Assembly: GCF_016307205.1 (NCBI RefSeq)
Contig: NZ_JAEIJD010000016.1
Span: 1 to 39,302 of the forward strand
DNA from: Pontibaca salina
GTDB taxonomy: Bacteria; Pseudomonadota; Alphaproteobacteria; Rhodobacterales; Rhodobacteraceae
DNA length: 39,302 nt
Direction: 5' to 3'
Shown: one piece after another, positions 25,758-34,604 of the stretch
How positions within the stretch are numbered: the stretch's first letter is position 1
How the letters are laid out: every line of letters starts with the position of its first letter
Position numbers and translations under genes: made by a program
Notes under the pieces: model-generated
The model's database searches: none
The model's input: only the letters and a program-made list of their open reading frames with translations
What the model was told of the DNA's origin: nothing

Positions 25758-26369
25758 TCACGCGGCGGCGACCCAGTCCGCCATATCGGGAAGAAGCCCA
25801 TTCAACACCGTTTGAAAGGCGGCCACGATGGCTGCCGCCGAATCGTCGGCAGCCGGCGCGCTCTGCCGCCAAACGCGGCTGGCGATCACGCGCTGGTCCC
25901 GGTCACGCAGTACCGTCAGCGTCACGTCAATCGTTACGCTCAGCGCATCGCCGGTGACCTCGGCCTGAAACGCGTCAAGCCGTGTCAGCAGCGCCAGATC
26001 GGGCACCGGCCCGCCTTCGCCGGGTCCGACATAGCCCAGCCGTCCGGTACCCGCGATCGAGCGGATCAGCAGCGATTGCATCAGGTCGGGCAGTTCGTCC
26101 GGCCAGCGGGCATCGGGCAGATAGGTGATCGACAGCGGCGCGGGCTTGATCATGACCCGGTCGGTCGCAATGGCGGCGGCGGCGTCCGGGCGGGCGACCA
26201 GCAATGTGCGCCCTGAGCGCCGTCCGGGTGTCGTCCCGGTGACCGGCAGCAAATCATAGGTATTTAGTGGCGTTGCCGCCGTATTCAGGGTGGACAGGGC
26301 ACTGCACCCGCTCAGGCTTGCGGCGGCCCCCAGCAGGGCGAAACGGCGGGTCATCATCATGGGGCGCAT
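25758..26369 (-). CDS. ABC-type transport auxiliary lipoprotein (PqiC/MlaD-associated)
   Basis: The 203-residue protein has an N-terminal lipoprotein signal: MTRRFALLGAAASLSGCSA, with the lipobox Cys in LSGC. The mature part follows the ABC_trans_aux pattern (TYDL-like opening, ITYLPDARWPDELPDLMQ in the middle). Such lipoproteins sit in the periplasmic face of the outer membrane and partner MCE-family complexes. It is the last gene of the mla-type operon, overlapping the MCE stop by a few bases. I chose the ATG at 26369 (GGAG about 10 nt upstream); ATGs three and four codons later are alternatives. Confidence 0.85.
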   Translation of the reverse strand: MRPMMMTRRFALLGAAASLSGCSALSTLNTAATPLNTYDLLPVTGTTPGRRSGRTLLVARPDAAAAIATDRVMIKPAPLSITYLPDARWPDELPDLMQSLLIRSIAGTGRLGYVGPGEGGPVPDLALLTRLDAFQAEVTGDALSVTIDVTLTVLRDRDQRVIASRVWRQSAPAADDSAAAIVAAFQTVLNGLLPDMADWVAAA

Positions 26370-26373
26370 CCTG

Positions 26374-28089
26374 TCATCTCCGATATTCGGGCACACGTTC
26401 ATTCAGCAGGAACCGCGCGGGGTCACGTTCAATCCGGCGCACCAGTTGATCAAGCGAGCGCACCAGCCGACGGGCTTCGGATCCCAACCGCGAAAGTTCC
26501 GGCAGGCCGCTGCCGGTAAACTGGGTGATACCGGGCGCGGCCCCCGCGACGGTCGCTTGCACCTGGCCGACAACCGCGTCGGCGCGGGCAATCAGCGCGC
26601 GCAGATCGGCGGTGATGGCCGGCAGATCCTCCGACACCTTTTCCGCCGCAGCTCCGATCCGGTCGCTGGCTGAACGTATATCGTTCAGGACCGGGTCAAA
26701 ATCGGTCGACATGACTCCGGTCGCCGTGTCGAACGCAGTTTCTGCAGAGGCCAGCGCACGGTCGGTTGCACCCAGCGAGCGGTCGAGATTGTCCATCGTC
26801 TGCCCCGCGCGTTCGAAAATTTGCGTGGCCGTGGTCAGCGTCTTGTGCGCGTCCGCCGCCAGCGGGTCGAGCCGCCCGGTCAGCCCGGTCAGATCATTGG
26901 CGACGCGATCCACCGCCTTCGACGCGGTGGCAACTGCGCTGCGGATATCTTCGACCACAACCGGAACATCCGTGTTAATGACCGTCTCGACGGTGCCAAT
27001 GGCGGCCTTGGCATCGGCCAGCACCGCGCGCGCATCCGAAACCAGCAGCGCGCCCTCCCCATCAATCAGCTTGGAAACGCTGCCGGACGCGCCGGCGACG
27101 GCGGCAAATGCGCTGTCGGCCTCGGTCAACGTTGTTTCAAGCTGACTCAGGCGCGCGTTCAGCAAGTCCGCCGTATCGCCGAACCCGGTCAGCGTATTGG
27201 CCGACCGAGCCGACAGATCGGCAACAGCGGCGTTCAGCGCATCCACCGTGTCGGAAATCTGCGCTATGATCGCCGGCACCTGTTCGCGCATGAGCTTTTC
27301 CGCCTCGGCAAAGGCTCCGCCAGCGCTGTCGATGGCTTTGGTCGAGGACGTGATTGCCGCTTGGGTTGAATCGAACGCGTCGGTGGCCGCCGCCAATGTC
27401 GCGTCCGCATTGACCAGCGTCGTCTGGATCGAGGCTCCGATAGCGTCCAGTCGCGCAGTAAACAGCGTGATCTGTTTGGTTGCGTCGCCCACAACCCCGG
27501 TGATCGAAGAAAAATCGCTCAGCGCCTTTTCCAGCCCACCGGACGCGGAATCAAGATTGCGCAGGATGTTGCTGACATATTTCTGGTTTTCTGGCCCGGC
27601 GATTTTTTGAAACTGTGCCAACAGTTCCGTTGCCTCGGAGATCAGATCGGGCGCGTCCTCGACCAATTGCTGCACCGTCGACCGACGTGACGCGATGATC
27701 GGAATTTCACCGGGTGGTGCGGTCAGTGGCGGGGCTTCGCGCTGTTTGTTCGACAGCGAGATATACGACACCCCCGTCACCCCCGAGGAACTGAGCTGCG
27801 CCACTGTGTCCTCGCGGACCGGCGTCGTTGCATCGACCTGAATACCGACAAAGACCTTGGACGGATCGTCTTGCGATATGTGCAAATCGATCACGCGCCC
27901 GACCGCAATCCCGTTGAAGTGCACATCGCCCGAGGCGCTGAGCCCCGACACATCGTCGAAAAGAATGCCATAAGTCGCATATTGCCGGTCAAGCTGCGCG
28001 CTGGCCAGCCAGATCATAAACGCAAGCGTTCCCAAGATGCCAAGCAGCGTGAATGCGCCGATCAGGATGTAATTTGCGCGCGTTTCCAT
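26374..28089 (-). CDS. mlaD: MCE/MlaD-domain periplasmic protein
   Basis: The 571-residue protein is anchored by one N-terminal helix (YILIGAFTLLGILGTLAFMIW) and followed by one MCE domain (about 35-115: DVSGLSASGDVHFNGIAVGRV, VTGVSYISL). The long C-terminal half is alanine-rich and helical, with many heptad-like repeats, and may extend as a coiled-coil channel as in PqiB/YebT-type proteins. It carries lipid across the periplasm with the MlaEF complex. It is far longer than E. coli MlaD (183 residues). The start overlaps the ATPase stop (TGATG). Confidence 0.9.
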   Translation of the reverse strand: METRANYILIGAFTLLGILGTLAFMIWLASAQLDRQYATYGILFDDVSGLSASGDVHFNGIAVGRVIDLHISQDDPSKVFVGIQVDATTPVREDTVAQLSSSGVTGVSYISLSNKQREAPPLTAPPGEIPIIASRRSTVQQLVEDAPDLISEATELLAQFQKIAGPENQKYVSNILRNLDSASGGLEKALSDFSSITGVVGDATKQITLFTARLDAIGASIQTTLVNADATLAAATDAFDSTQAAITSSTKAIDSAGGAFAEAEKLMREQVPAIIAQISDTVDALNAAVADLSARSANTLTGFGDTADLLNARLSQLETTLTEADSAFAAVAGASGSVSKLIDGEGALLVSDARAVLADAKAAIGTVETVINTDVPVVVEDIRSAVATASKAVDRVANDLTGLTGRLDPLAADAHKTLTTATQIFERAGQTMDNLDRSLGATDRALASAETAFDTATGVMSTDFDPVLNDIRSASDRIGAAAEKVSEDLPAITADLRALIARADAVVGQVQATVAGAAPGITQFTGSGLPELSRLGSEARRLVRSLDQLVRRIERDPARFLLNERVPEYRR

Positions 28090-28874
28090 CAACGCTCCCC
28101 TTTTGTTGCCAGCGCGGCCCGCGCCCGGGGGCCGTGGAAATATTCTTGCACCCAGGGGTGATCGACTTCCAGCATCTCGGCCATAGTGCCGACCGCCAGC
28201 ACCTTTTTCTCCGCCAGCACTGCGATTCGGTCGCAGATCGCATGCAGAGAGTCCAGATCATGCGTAACCAGAAACACTGTCAGACCCAATGTCGCCTGCA
28301 ACTGGCCGATCAATGTATCGAAAGCCGCCGCGCCGATCGGGTCCAGCCCGGCGGTCGGTTCGTCCAGAAACACGATCTCAGGATCCAGCGCAATGGCGCG
28401 GGCGAACCCGGCGCGTTTGCGCATTCCGCCCGAAAGCTCTGAAGGAAACTTGGTCTGCGCCACATCGGTCAGCCCGACCATCCGCACCTTGATCCCGGCC
28501 AGCGTTTTTCGCAAATCGTCGGGCAGGTCCAATTGCTCGCGCATCGGGGCTTCGACATTCTGGCGCACGGTCAGCGATGAAAACAGGGCACCGTCCTGAA
28601 ACATCACGCCCCAACGGCGGCGCAGATCGCGATATTCCTCGGGCGAGCTGTCGCGCACATTCTCGCCAAAGACCTCGATCTGACCGGCGTCAGGTTTCAG
28701 CAACCCGACGATCTGTTGCAGCAGCACCGATTTCCCGGTGCCCGAACCGCCGACAATGCCGATGATCTCGCCCCGGCGCACGTCCAGATCCAGCCCGTCA
28801 TGCACAATATGGGTGCCAAAGCTTTTCACCAGTCCGCGTACTTTGATGATGGGGTCAGTTGCAGTGTCGTTCAT
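28089..28874 (-). CDS. mlaF: Lipid-transport ABC ATPase MlaF
   Basis: The 261-residue nucleotide-binding subunit has Walker A (GGSGTGKS, about 43-50), Q loop (MFQDGALF), signature (LSGGMRKRAGFARA), Walker B (PEIVFLDEP) and switch His (VTHDL). GMRKRAGFARA is typical of the MlaF/Ttg2A branch. It powers the MlaE permease. ATGA overlaps at both ends couple it to mlaE and mlaD. The signal-free start (MNDTATDP) at 28874 is preferred over the long open frame upstream, which is mlaE in another phase. Confidence 0.92.
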   Translation of the reverse strand: MNDTATDPIIKVRGLVKSFGTHIVHDGLDLDVRRGEIIGIVGGSGTGKSVLLQQIVGLLKPDAGQIEVFGENVRDSSPEEYRDLRRRWGVMFQDGALFSSLTVRQNVEAPMREQLDLPDDLRKTLAGIKVRMVGLTDVAQTKFPSELSGGMRKRAGFARAIALDPEIVFLDEPTAGLDPIGAAAFDTLIGQLQATLGLTVFLVTHDLDSLHAICDRIAVLAEKKVLAVGTMAEMLEVDHPWVQEYFHGPRARAALATKGER

Positions 28875-30004
28875 CACACCCCCACCAGAGAAAAGAAGAT
28901 CGAGAAAATCGCGTCCACGACAATGACCATGAAAATCGCCAGAACCACCGAGGTCGAGGTCAGCCGACCCAGCGATTCTGCATCGCCACCGACCTTCATG
29001 CCCTCGTAACAGCCGATAATGCCGATGATCAGCGCGAAGAACGGTGCCTTGATCATGCCGACGCCGAAATGCCAGACATCGGTGTTGCTGACCAGCCGCG
29101 ACTGGAACACAGCCGGCGAAACGCCCAGTTCGATCCACGACATGATCGCGCCGCCGATCAGGCCCGAAACATCCGCAATCAAGCCCAGCACCGGCAGCAT
29201 CAGCACCAGCGCCAGTATCCGCGGCACCACTAGGATTTCCATCGGGTTCAACCCCAGCGTGCGCATGGCGTCGATCTCTTCGCGCATTTTCATCGACCCG
29301 ATGGCCGCCGTAAAGGCCGAGCCCGACCGACCGGCAACTATGATCGCCGTCAACAGGATGCCCAGTTCGCGCAAGACTGAAATCGCAATCAGATCGACCA
29401 CAAAAACCTCGGCCCCGAACTGGCGCAATTGGGTCGCCCCCTGAAACGCCAGAACCACGCCGATCAGAAACGCCATCAGTGCAACGATGGGAATCGCGTT
29501 CCAACCAACCTGCTGCATGTGATACACCAGCGACGTCATGCGAAAGCGCCGTGGTTGGACTATCAATCGCCCCATGACCGCAATGACCTCGCCCAGAAAG
29601 CTGGTCAATTCCAAAGCGACGCGCCCCGCATTGGCGGTCGCACGTCCGATAGCTTCAATGCGGTCGGTAATCGTCGGGCGATGTTCCGTGATCTCGGCCT
29701 CGGTTGGCATGCTGGCGCGAACCGTGTCCAGAAGCTGGCGCTGGGTATCGGTCGCTCCCCGGATCAGCCTGCCCTTGTCCGCATCGGCGATGCGACGTTC
29801 AAGATCGAGGATGAACCACGCCCCTGCCGTGTCCAACTGTGCGACCTGTGAGATGTCGATCAGGCGTGCGCCACGTAAGTCGTGGTCCAGCCGATCGATG
29901 GTTTCGATCAGCAAATCGCCGGACAATACATAGCAGCCATTCGCGACGGTCGCCTCGACGACCGCTGACTGCCTCTGTTTGCTGCCGGTTGCTCGTGGCG
30001 TCAT
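28874..30004 (-). CDS. mlaE: Lipid-transport permease MlaE with N-terminal STAS domain
   Basis: The protein has 376 residues. The first 110 form a STAS-like domain (LIDISQVAQLDTAGAWFILDL), which in other bacteria is the separate MlaB; here both are fused, as in many alphaproteobacteria. The rest is a five-helix MlaE permease with the diagnostic VAGRSGSAFTAAIGSMKMREEIDAM stretch, which contains the EQ-like loop, and IIGCYEGM. It is first in an operon with mlaF, mlaD and the lipoprotein. I chose the ATG at 30004; the next upstream ATG is not preceded by protein-like sequence. Confidence 0.92.
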   Translation of the reverse strand: MTPRATGSKQRQSAVVEATVANGCYVLSGDLLIETIDRLDHDLRGARLIDISQVAQLDTAGAWFILDLERRIADADKGRLIRGATDTQRQLLDTVRASMPTEAEITEHRPTITDRIEAIGRATANAGRVALELTSFLGEVIAVMGRLIVQPRRFRMTSLVYHMQQVGWNAIPIVALMAFLIGVVLAFQGATQLRQFGAEVFVVDLIAISVLRELGILLTAIIVAGRSGSAFTAAIGSMKMREEIDAMRTLGLNPMEILVVPRILALVLMLPVLGLIADVSGLIGGAIMSWIELGVSPAVFQSRLVSNTDVWHFGVGMIKAPFFALIIGIIGCYEGMKVGGDAESLGRLTSTSVVLAIFMVIVVDAIFSIFFSLVGV

Positions 30005-30363
30005 CTTTCCAATCTCGGGGTCTCGGCCTTCTAATCGGACCGGGCGGCAAGGCAATATGCCGCTTCTGTGCCACCCTTCTTATAGAACCCCCAAGACAGC
30101 ATCCATTGGACAAATTTCATTAGCGCTCAACCGTGGCCTGAGGGTCCCACCAGCCCCTTGCGCATCGTCCGCATTTTGTTGTGAATTGAGAGGCGGCGTG
30201 AGTACGAGAGCTCAATGCCAGCAGACGCCTTGCTGACAAATCTTCTCAGTTGGGCGGGTGCCTGGAAAATCTGCCGCACATGCCTCGCATTTCCGGCAAG
30301 CACCAATTAAGCCCCTGCAAAAGTACCATTGAAACAACAAAGTTTGCCCGAGGGACCCTACCC
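30005..30363. other. Divergent regulatory region between mlaE and mgtE
   Basis: These 359 bp serve two divergent genes. The mgtE-proximal part contains ATTGAG/CTCAAT (30186-30213) around a GC-rich stretch and AGGCG/CGCCT nearby, suggesting a structured leader. No M-box consensus was recognised. Function is unproven. Confidence 0.4.
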
Positions 30364-31707
30364 ATGCGCGATGTCAGAACTAAGTCAGAACGGGACATAC
30401 CATCGCTCGGAGCACCGGCTGAGGTCATCGAGACGTTTCTTGCTTCGGCCCATGGCATCGACGTGGCCGCCTGGCTGGCTGATCTCTCGCCCCCCGATGC
30501 GCTGCAGCACCTGAGCAATATGGAGTTGCCACGTCGGGTCGAAGTGTTCGGGTTCCTGCCGCTGAACATCCAGGTCGATTTCGCCGCTGCCTTTGCTCCG
30601 GCTGAACTGGCCGACATCGTCACACACATGGACGCCGATGACCGCGTCGACCTGTTCAACGGGCTCAGCGAGAGCGAGCAGCAAACGCTGATGCGCAATC
30701 TGGCACAAGCCGAGCGCGACGATATCCGCCGCCTTGCCGGACATGCCGAAGGCACCGCCGGCGCGATCATGACAACGGATTACGCGACCTTGCGCGCCGA
30801 GATGACCGCGCAAGAGGCAATTGCAGAACTCCGTCGCGCGGCGCCGGAAAAGGAAACCATCTATCGCTCCTATGTTCTGGACGATGAGCGCCGATTGATC
30901 GGCTCGGTCCGATTGCACGAACTGATCCTGGCCGCCGATGACATTCCGATAGGCGCGATCATGAATGATTTGCCGGTGTCGGTGCCGGTGGAAACCGATC
31001 AGGAAAAGGTCGCAAAGACGATCGAGCGGTATGATCTGCTGGCGTTGCCGGTGGTTGATGAAAATGATCGGTTGGTCGGGATTGTCACCCATGACGACGC
31101 CGCCGATGCCATGCAGGAGGAAACCACCGAGGACTTTCAGCGCCTTTCCACCGTGTTACCCTTCACCCAAAGCCTGCGTGAGGCGGGGATTGGCGTGCTG
31201 TATTCCAAACGTATTGTCTGGCTGGTGTTACTGGTGTTCGGAAACCTGTTTTCCGGCGCTGGAATCGCCTATTTTGAAGACACAATTCTGGCCTATGTGG
31301 CGCTGGTATTCTTCCTGCCTTTACTGATCGACAGCAGCGGCAATGCCGGGTCGCAATCGGCCACGTTGATGGTGCGCGCATTGGCGACAGGCGATGTCGC
31401 GCTGAAAGACTGGCGTGACCTGATTTTGCGCGAGATGTTGATTGCCACCGCATTGGGCGTAACTATGGCGGCTGTGGTCTTCCCGCTCGGGCTGTTGCGC
31501 GGGGGGTCCGAGATTGCTCTGGTGGTTGGCGCGACAATGTTCCTTGTGGTTATTGTTGGCAGCCTTGTGGGCATGTCACTGCCCTTCCTGCTCAGCCGTT
31601 TGCGGCTGGACCCGGCAACGGCCAGCGGACCACTGGTCACGACGATCTCGGATGCGGTTGGCGTGGTGGTCTATTTCTCGATCGCGACGCTGCTGTTGAC
31701 GCTATAG
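30364..31707 (+). CDS. mgtE: Magnesium transporter MgtE
   Basis: The 447-residue protein has the complete MgtE architecture: N domain (about 15-125, with LFNGLSESEQQTLMRNL), tandem CBS domains (about 130-250, with IMTTDYATL and VDENDRLVGIVTHDDA), a connecting helix, then five membrane helices. The pore region shows LPLLIDSSGNAGSQSATLMVRAL, the Mg-selective motif. MgtE dimers are gated by cytoplasmic Mg2+ through the N and CBS domains. The start is the ATG at 30364, preceded by GAGGGA. It converges on tonB with 12 bp between stops. Confidence 0.95.
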   Translation: MRDVRTKSERDIPSLGAPAEVIETFLASAHGIDVAAWLADLSPPDALQHLSNMELPRRVEVFGFLPLNIQVDFAAAFAPAELADIVTHMDADDRVDLFNGLSESEQQTLMRNLAQAERDDIRRLAGHAEGTAGAIMTTDYATLRAEMTAQEAIAELRRAAPEKETIYRSYVLDDERRLIGSVRLHELILAADDIPIGAIMNDLPVSVPVETDQEKVAKTIERYDLLALPVVDENDRLVGIVTHDDAADAMQEETTEDFQRLSTVLPFTQSLREAGIGVLYSKRIVWLVLLVFGNLFSGAGIAYFEDTILAYVALVFFLPLLIDSSGNAGSQSATLMVRALATGDVALKDWRDLILREMLIATALGVTMAAVVFPLGLLRGGSEIALVVGATMFLVVIVGSLVGMSLPFLLSRLRLDPATASGPLVTTISDAVGVVVYFSIATLLLTL

Positions 31708-31719
31708 GCCAGTTCCGCC

Positions 31720-32574
31720 CTATCGCCCATCGATCCGCAACGTGAAATCACGCCGCGCCCCTTGGGGCGGGGCCGGGAACGGTGCGGCGCGCCTGATCTG
31801 TTGCAGCGCCACGCGGTCCAGCTGTTCCGAACCGGAACTGCCAACAATGTTAAGCGCAGCCAGCCCGCCATTCGCGGCGATGGTAAAGCTGACCTGCACC
31901 GATCCGCGCGCGTTGACACGTTCACGCCGGGTGCGCTGGATTTGGCGCATGACCTGACCGGGATAGTTTTCCGCCGCCGCATTGCCCGAACGGGCGGTAA
32001 CATGCTGCGCCGGTCCCGCCTGCTGTGTCTGCGCCGTTTCCTTGCCGCTCGCATCACCGGCCCGGGCGGTGCTTTTGGCATTGCCTGCTTGCCGGGGCGG
32101 CGGCGCGGTTTTGCTCGCAGCCTTGCGTTTCGGCTGGAGCTTGGGCCGCTCTGGCCGAGCTTCGGGGCGGGCGGAGTCCTTGGGCGCATGGGTTTCGGCC
32201 TGGATGCGGTCGGCCCGCTCTGGTGAGAGGGCTGATATTTGCTCGACCGGCTGCGCGCTTGCGACCGTGGGAGCAGGGCTTTTCTGCGTGGCTACTGGGG
32301 CGGCGGTGGCTGCATCGCTTGGTGCAGCGGAGTGCGCCGCGCTGGGTGCGGCTGCTGCGGTTAGCTCGACATGCATTGTTGGCTCTGGCTTGGGCACCGA
32401 TGCGCCCTCGGCCATATCAGCAAAACTGTCACCCGAAGTCGAAATGCTGGCCCCGCCGCCGCCCTGAAGCGCGATTTTCTCTGCCCCAATGGACGGCAGC
32501 ACCGCAATGGCCGCGTGCAGCGCCCCGGCCAAGGCTAGGCAGATCAGGGCAACATAGCGTGAGCCCGGGATCAT
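31720..32574 (-). CDS. tonB: TonB-family energy transducer
   Basis: The protein has 284 residues: an N-terminal membrane anchor (ALICLALAGALHAAIAV), a long Ala/Pro/Lys-rich periplasm-spanning region (about 60-190), and a C-terminal TonB domain (YPGQVMRQIQRTRRERV, GSVQVSFTIAANGGL, LDRVALQQIRRAAPFP). It transmits proton-motive energy to outer-membrane receptors for siderophores or haem. It is the last gene of the exbB-exbD-exbD-tonB operon, overlapping the second exbD by 4 bp. No outer-membrane receptor is in the window. Confidence 0.9.
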   Translation of the reverse strand: MIPGSRYVALICLALAGALHAAIAVLPSIGAEKIALQGGGGASISTSGDSFADMAEGASVPKPEPTMHVELTAAAAPSAAHSAAPSDAATAAPVATQKSPAPTVASAQPVEQISALSPERADRIQAETHAPKDSARPEARPERPKLQPKRKAASKTAPPPRQAGNAKSTARAGDASGKETAQTQQAGPAQHVTARSGNAAAENYPGQVMRQIQRTRRERVNARGSVQVSFTIAANGGLAALNIVGSSGSEQLDRVALQQIRRAAPFPAPPQGARRDFTLRIDGR

Positions 32575-32969
32575 GGGAGCGCCCGTTCGGTCACGACCAT
32601 CACCTGCGCTGCACCCGCCGCACGCAATTCGCCGGACAGGCGCACCAGAACCTGTGCGGGTAGCGCCCGGTCAGGGACAATGCGCAAGATCTGGCCCTGC
32701 CCGCCCTCTTGCTGTCCGGCCATAAAATCACCCGTCGTTTCGATCGGCTCGCCGCGCCAACTCAGCCGCCCATCCGCATGTGCCACCAGCGTGTCCGGCG
32801 GCGCGCGCCCGTCCAGCGTTTCGGTCTGCACCAGAGTCAGATCGCCATCCATCGGTGCTGCCAGCGTGCCCGCGATCATGAAAAAGATCAGCATCAGAAA
32901 GACCACGTTGATCAGGGCAATGGTCGGCTCACGCGGGCTGGCGGTTCTGGGGCGGGCAAGGCGGCTCAT
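32571..32969 (-). CDS. ExbD-like protein (second copy)
   Basis: The 132 residues have one N-terminal helix (IALINVVFLMLIFFMIAGTL) and a small periplasmic domain. ExbD forms the proton channel with ExbB. The channel acidic residue usually placed in the helix (Asp in LIDVIF) is replaced by Asn in LINVVF here, unlike in the neighbouring copy. This copy may be a structural or regulatory partner in a heteromeric complex. It overlaps both neighbours by 4 bp. Confidence 0.8.
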   Translation of the reverse strand: MSRLARPRTASPREPTIALINVVFLMLIFFMIAGTLAAPMDGDLTLVQTETLDGRAPPDTLVAHADGRLSWRGEPIETTGDFMAGQQEGGQGQILRIVPDRALPAQVLVRLSGELRAAGAAQVMVVTERALP

Positions 32970-33337
32970 TGCAGCACCGTCACCGCAAGGCCATCGACCC
33001 CGCGCAGCACCGCCAGCACATCGACCAGCCGTTGCGACAGAACCTCATCCGTCAGGCTGACCAGCAACCGAGTTTCGGCGCGCTCTGCCAAGATTGCGCT
33101 CAGCGAGTCCAGCGCCACCGCCTCGCCATTCAGGCGCAGTGTGGTTTCGTTTACCGACAAGAATAGCGGCGCGATTTGCGCATTGGCCCCGCCCCGCGCC
33201 GCTCCCGACAACTCGATCTCGCCGTAGCGCGAAAAGGTCGACGTCAGCATGAAGAACAGCAGCAGCAGAAAGATCACATCGATCAACGATGTCATCGAAA
33301 GCGGCCTGCGCCGGGGCTTGCGGATCTCAAGCGGCAT
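32966..33337 (-). CDS. exbD: ExbD biopolymer transport protein
   Basis: The 123-residue protein has the canonical helix with a proton-carrying Asp (MTSLIDVIFLLLLFFMLTS, D at about 19) and a periplasmic domain ending in VDVLAVLRGVDGLAVTVLQ. I chose the ATG at 33337, which overlaps the exbB end by 11 bp; the longer upstream frame is exbB in another phase. With ExbB it converts proton flow into TonB motion. Confidence 0.88.
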   Translation of the reverse strand: MPLEIRKPRRRPLSMTSLIDVIFLLLLFFMLTSTFSRYGEIELSGAARGGANAQIAPLFLSVNETTLRLNGEAVALDSLSAILAERAETRLLVSLTDEVLSQRLVDVLAVLRGVDGLAVTVLQ

Positions 33338-33986
33338 GAACCTGTGGGTCCGGCTTCGCTTTTGCCGGGGCAAGGACGGTGCGCAAGCCGCGTTCGGCAA
33401 AAACCCGCTCGCGGTGCATCCGCCCCTCGAACCATGACAGGACAAGGGCTGCGGGCATGGCCACGGCCAGCCCTGCCGCAGTGGTCAGCAACGCCACCCA
33501 GATGCCCCCCGCCAGAAGCGATGGGTCCACCGCATGGCCCGCGTCCTGTAACGTGCGAAACGCCTCGATCATGCCCAGAACCGTGCCGAACAATCCCAGC
33601 AGCGGCGCCAGTTGGGCGACCACATCCAGAACTTTAAACCCCGATTCCAGCCGCGCGAACCGTGCCTCGGCTTCGGCGTCCAGCCGTTGTGATAAAAGCG
33701 CCGTGCCGGTTTCTTCCTGCTCCATCGCCTGCGCGATCACCGGCGCAAGGTAACTGGTGCTTTGCGCCAGATATTGTGCGGCTTGCGGTCTTTCACCTTG
33801 GTCCCACGCTTTGATTGCCGCAGACAGCGCGCGGTGCCGCCCCACACCTGAAAGCTGAAACTGCCACAGCTTATAAAGGATCAGCGCCAGCGTCAGCACC
33901 GAGACCAGCACCAAAACCGCGACGACCGGGCCGCCAAGATCAAGGATATTTGCGAGAGAGGCCCGCAGGTTTTGTACAACAGTCAT
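33327..33986 (-). CDS. exbB: ExbB/MotA-TolQ-family channel protein
   Basis: The 219-residue inner-membrane protein has three helices: one near the N-terminus (VVAVLVLVSVLTLALILYKL) and two in the conserved MotA/ExbB block (VVAQLAPLLGLFGTVLGMIEAF and GGIWVALLTTAAGLAVAMPAAL). The second block pattern is diagnostic of the TolQ/ExbB family. It pairs with the two ExbD-like proteins downstream. An ATGA overlap joins it to the secreted-protein gene upstream. Confidence 0.9.
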   Translation of the reverse strand: MTVVQNLRASLANILDLGGPVVAVLVLVSVLTLALILYKLWQFQLSGVGRHRALSAAIKAWDQGERPQAAQYLAQSTSYLAPVIAQAMEQEETGTALLSQRLDAEAEARFARLESGFKVLDVVAQLAPLLGLFGTVLGMIEAFRTLQDAGHAVDPSLLAGGIWVALLTTAAGLAVAMPAALVLSWFEGRMHRERVFAERGLRTVLAPAKAKPDPQVHAA

Positions 33987-34462
33987 CCCAGAAGCTCGAT
34001 TTCGGTACGCGAGGTCAGGTTGAGATCAATCATGCAGGCCCCGCTGTCCAGCCCCTCGCCAGTGCAGCTATGTGCGCCGTTGAACAGGATACGCTGGATA
34101 TCCCCGCAGGCGAGGCCGTCGATCTGGAATTGGCGCACCCGCGGACGCCCGGCGGGCAGGTCGCGCAGGTCGAACAGCGTCAGCCGCTCGACCGCGCCAT
34201 CCTTGTCAAACAGCACGGTTTCGAAAACCGCCTCGGACAGATCCGCGCCGAGTCGGTTTTCCACCAGAAAACTGATGCGGCACGCGCCCTCCACATCGGC
34301 CGTGGTGTTCAACTCGATCTGCAGGCCACGCGATTGCGCAGCGTCTTGGGCGGCGTCTTGGGCGGCGTCTTGGGCGGCGTCTTGGGCGGCGACGCTGCCG
34401 GACAGACCGGCCAATGCCAAGGCAGACGCGACCGTGAACAAGAATGTTTGGACTGGCCTCAT
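33983..34462 (-). CDS. Secreted protein of the TonB operon, with DAAQ repeats
   Basis: The 159-residue protein has a signal peptide (FLFTVASALALAGLSGSVAAQ). Four to five DAAQ repeats follow at the mature N-terminus, then a beta-rich domain with two Cys pairs likely forming disulfides (CRISF, LACGDI, HSCTGEG, GACMIDL). It opens the operon and is coupled to exbB. A periplasmic accessory of TonB energy transduction or metal uptake is likely, but the family name is not known to me. I chose the ATG at 34462 because the signal peptide begins there and an AGGAGGTCC-like site (minus strand) precedes it. Confidence 0.75.
   Translation of the reverse strand: MRPVQTFLFTVASALALAGLSGSVAAQDAAQDAAQDAAQDAAQSRGLQIELNTTADVEGACRISFLVENRLGADLSEAVFETVLFDKDGAVERLTLFDLRDLPAGRPRVRQFQIDGLACGDIQRILFNGAHSCTGEGLDSGACMIDLNLTSRTEIELLG
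34341..34388 (-). repeat. Tandem 12-bp repeat, four units
   Basis: GCGTCTTGGGCG is repeated four times exactly (plus-strand sense), encoding D-A-A-Q units. Unit length is a multiple of three, so copy-number change keeps the frame. Confidence 0.9.
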
Positions 34463-34564
34463 GGCAGGACCTCCTGATGATTCTCTGCAAATAACAGAAA
34501 TTTGCCGTTCAATCATGCTGCATGGGGCCGGTAATGTAAGGTGACTAAAAGTGTCAATATAAAA

Positions 34565-34596
34565 GCGGCGCGCTGCGATGGGGCAGATCGCGCCGC
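34565..34596 (-). terminator. Rho-independent terminator after sitD
   Basis: On the minus strand GCGGCGCG and CGCGCCGC form an 8-bp stem with a 16-nt loop, followed by TTTTATATT. It ends the sit operon just downstream of the sitD stop (34605). Confidence 0.8.
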
Positions 34597-34604
34597 TGCT
34601 GCCG

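Noticed and set aside
28875-29504. Extended N-terminus of the MlaF frame
   Set aside because: The extension is low-complexity and antisense-phase to MlaE; the ATGA overlap at 28874 gives a normal-length ATPase.
30124-30363. M-box (ykoK) riboswitch upstream of mgtE
   Set aside because: I could not recognise the conserved M-box core motifs, so only a generic structured leader is suggested.
31742-32663. Long plus-strand ORFs antisense to tonB
   Set aside because: They arise from the Ala/Pro-rich GC-biased tonB linker and have no start signals or domains.
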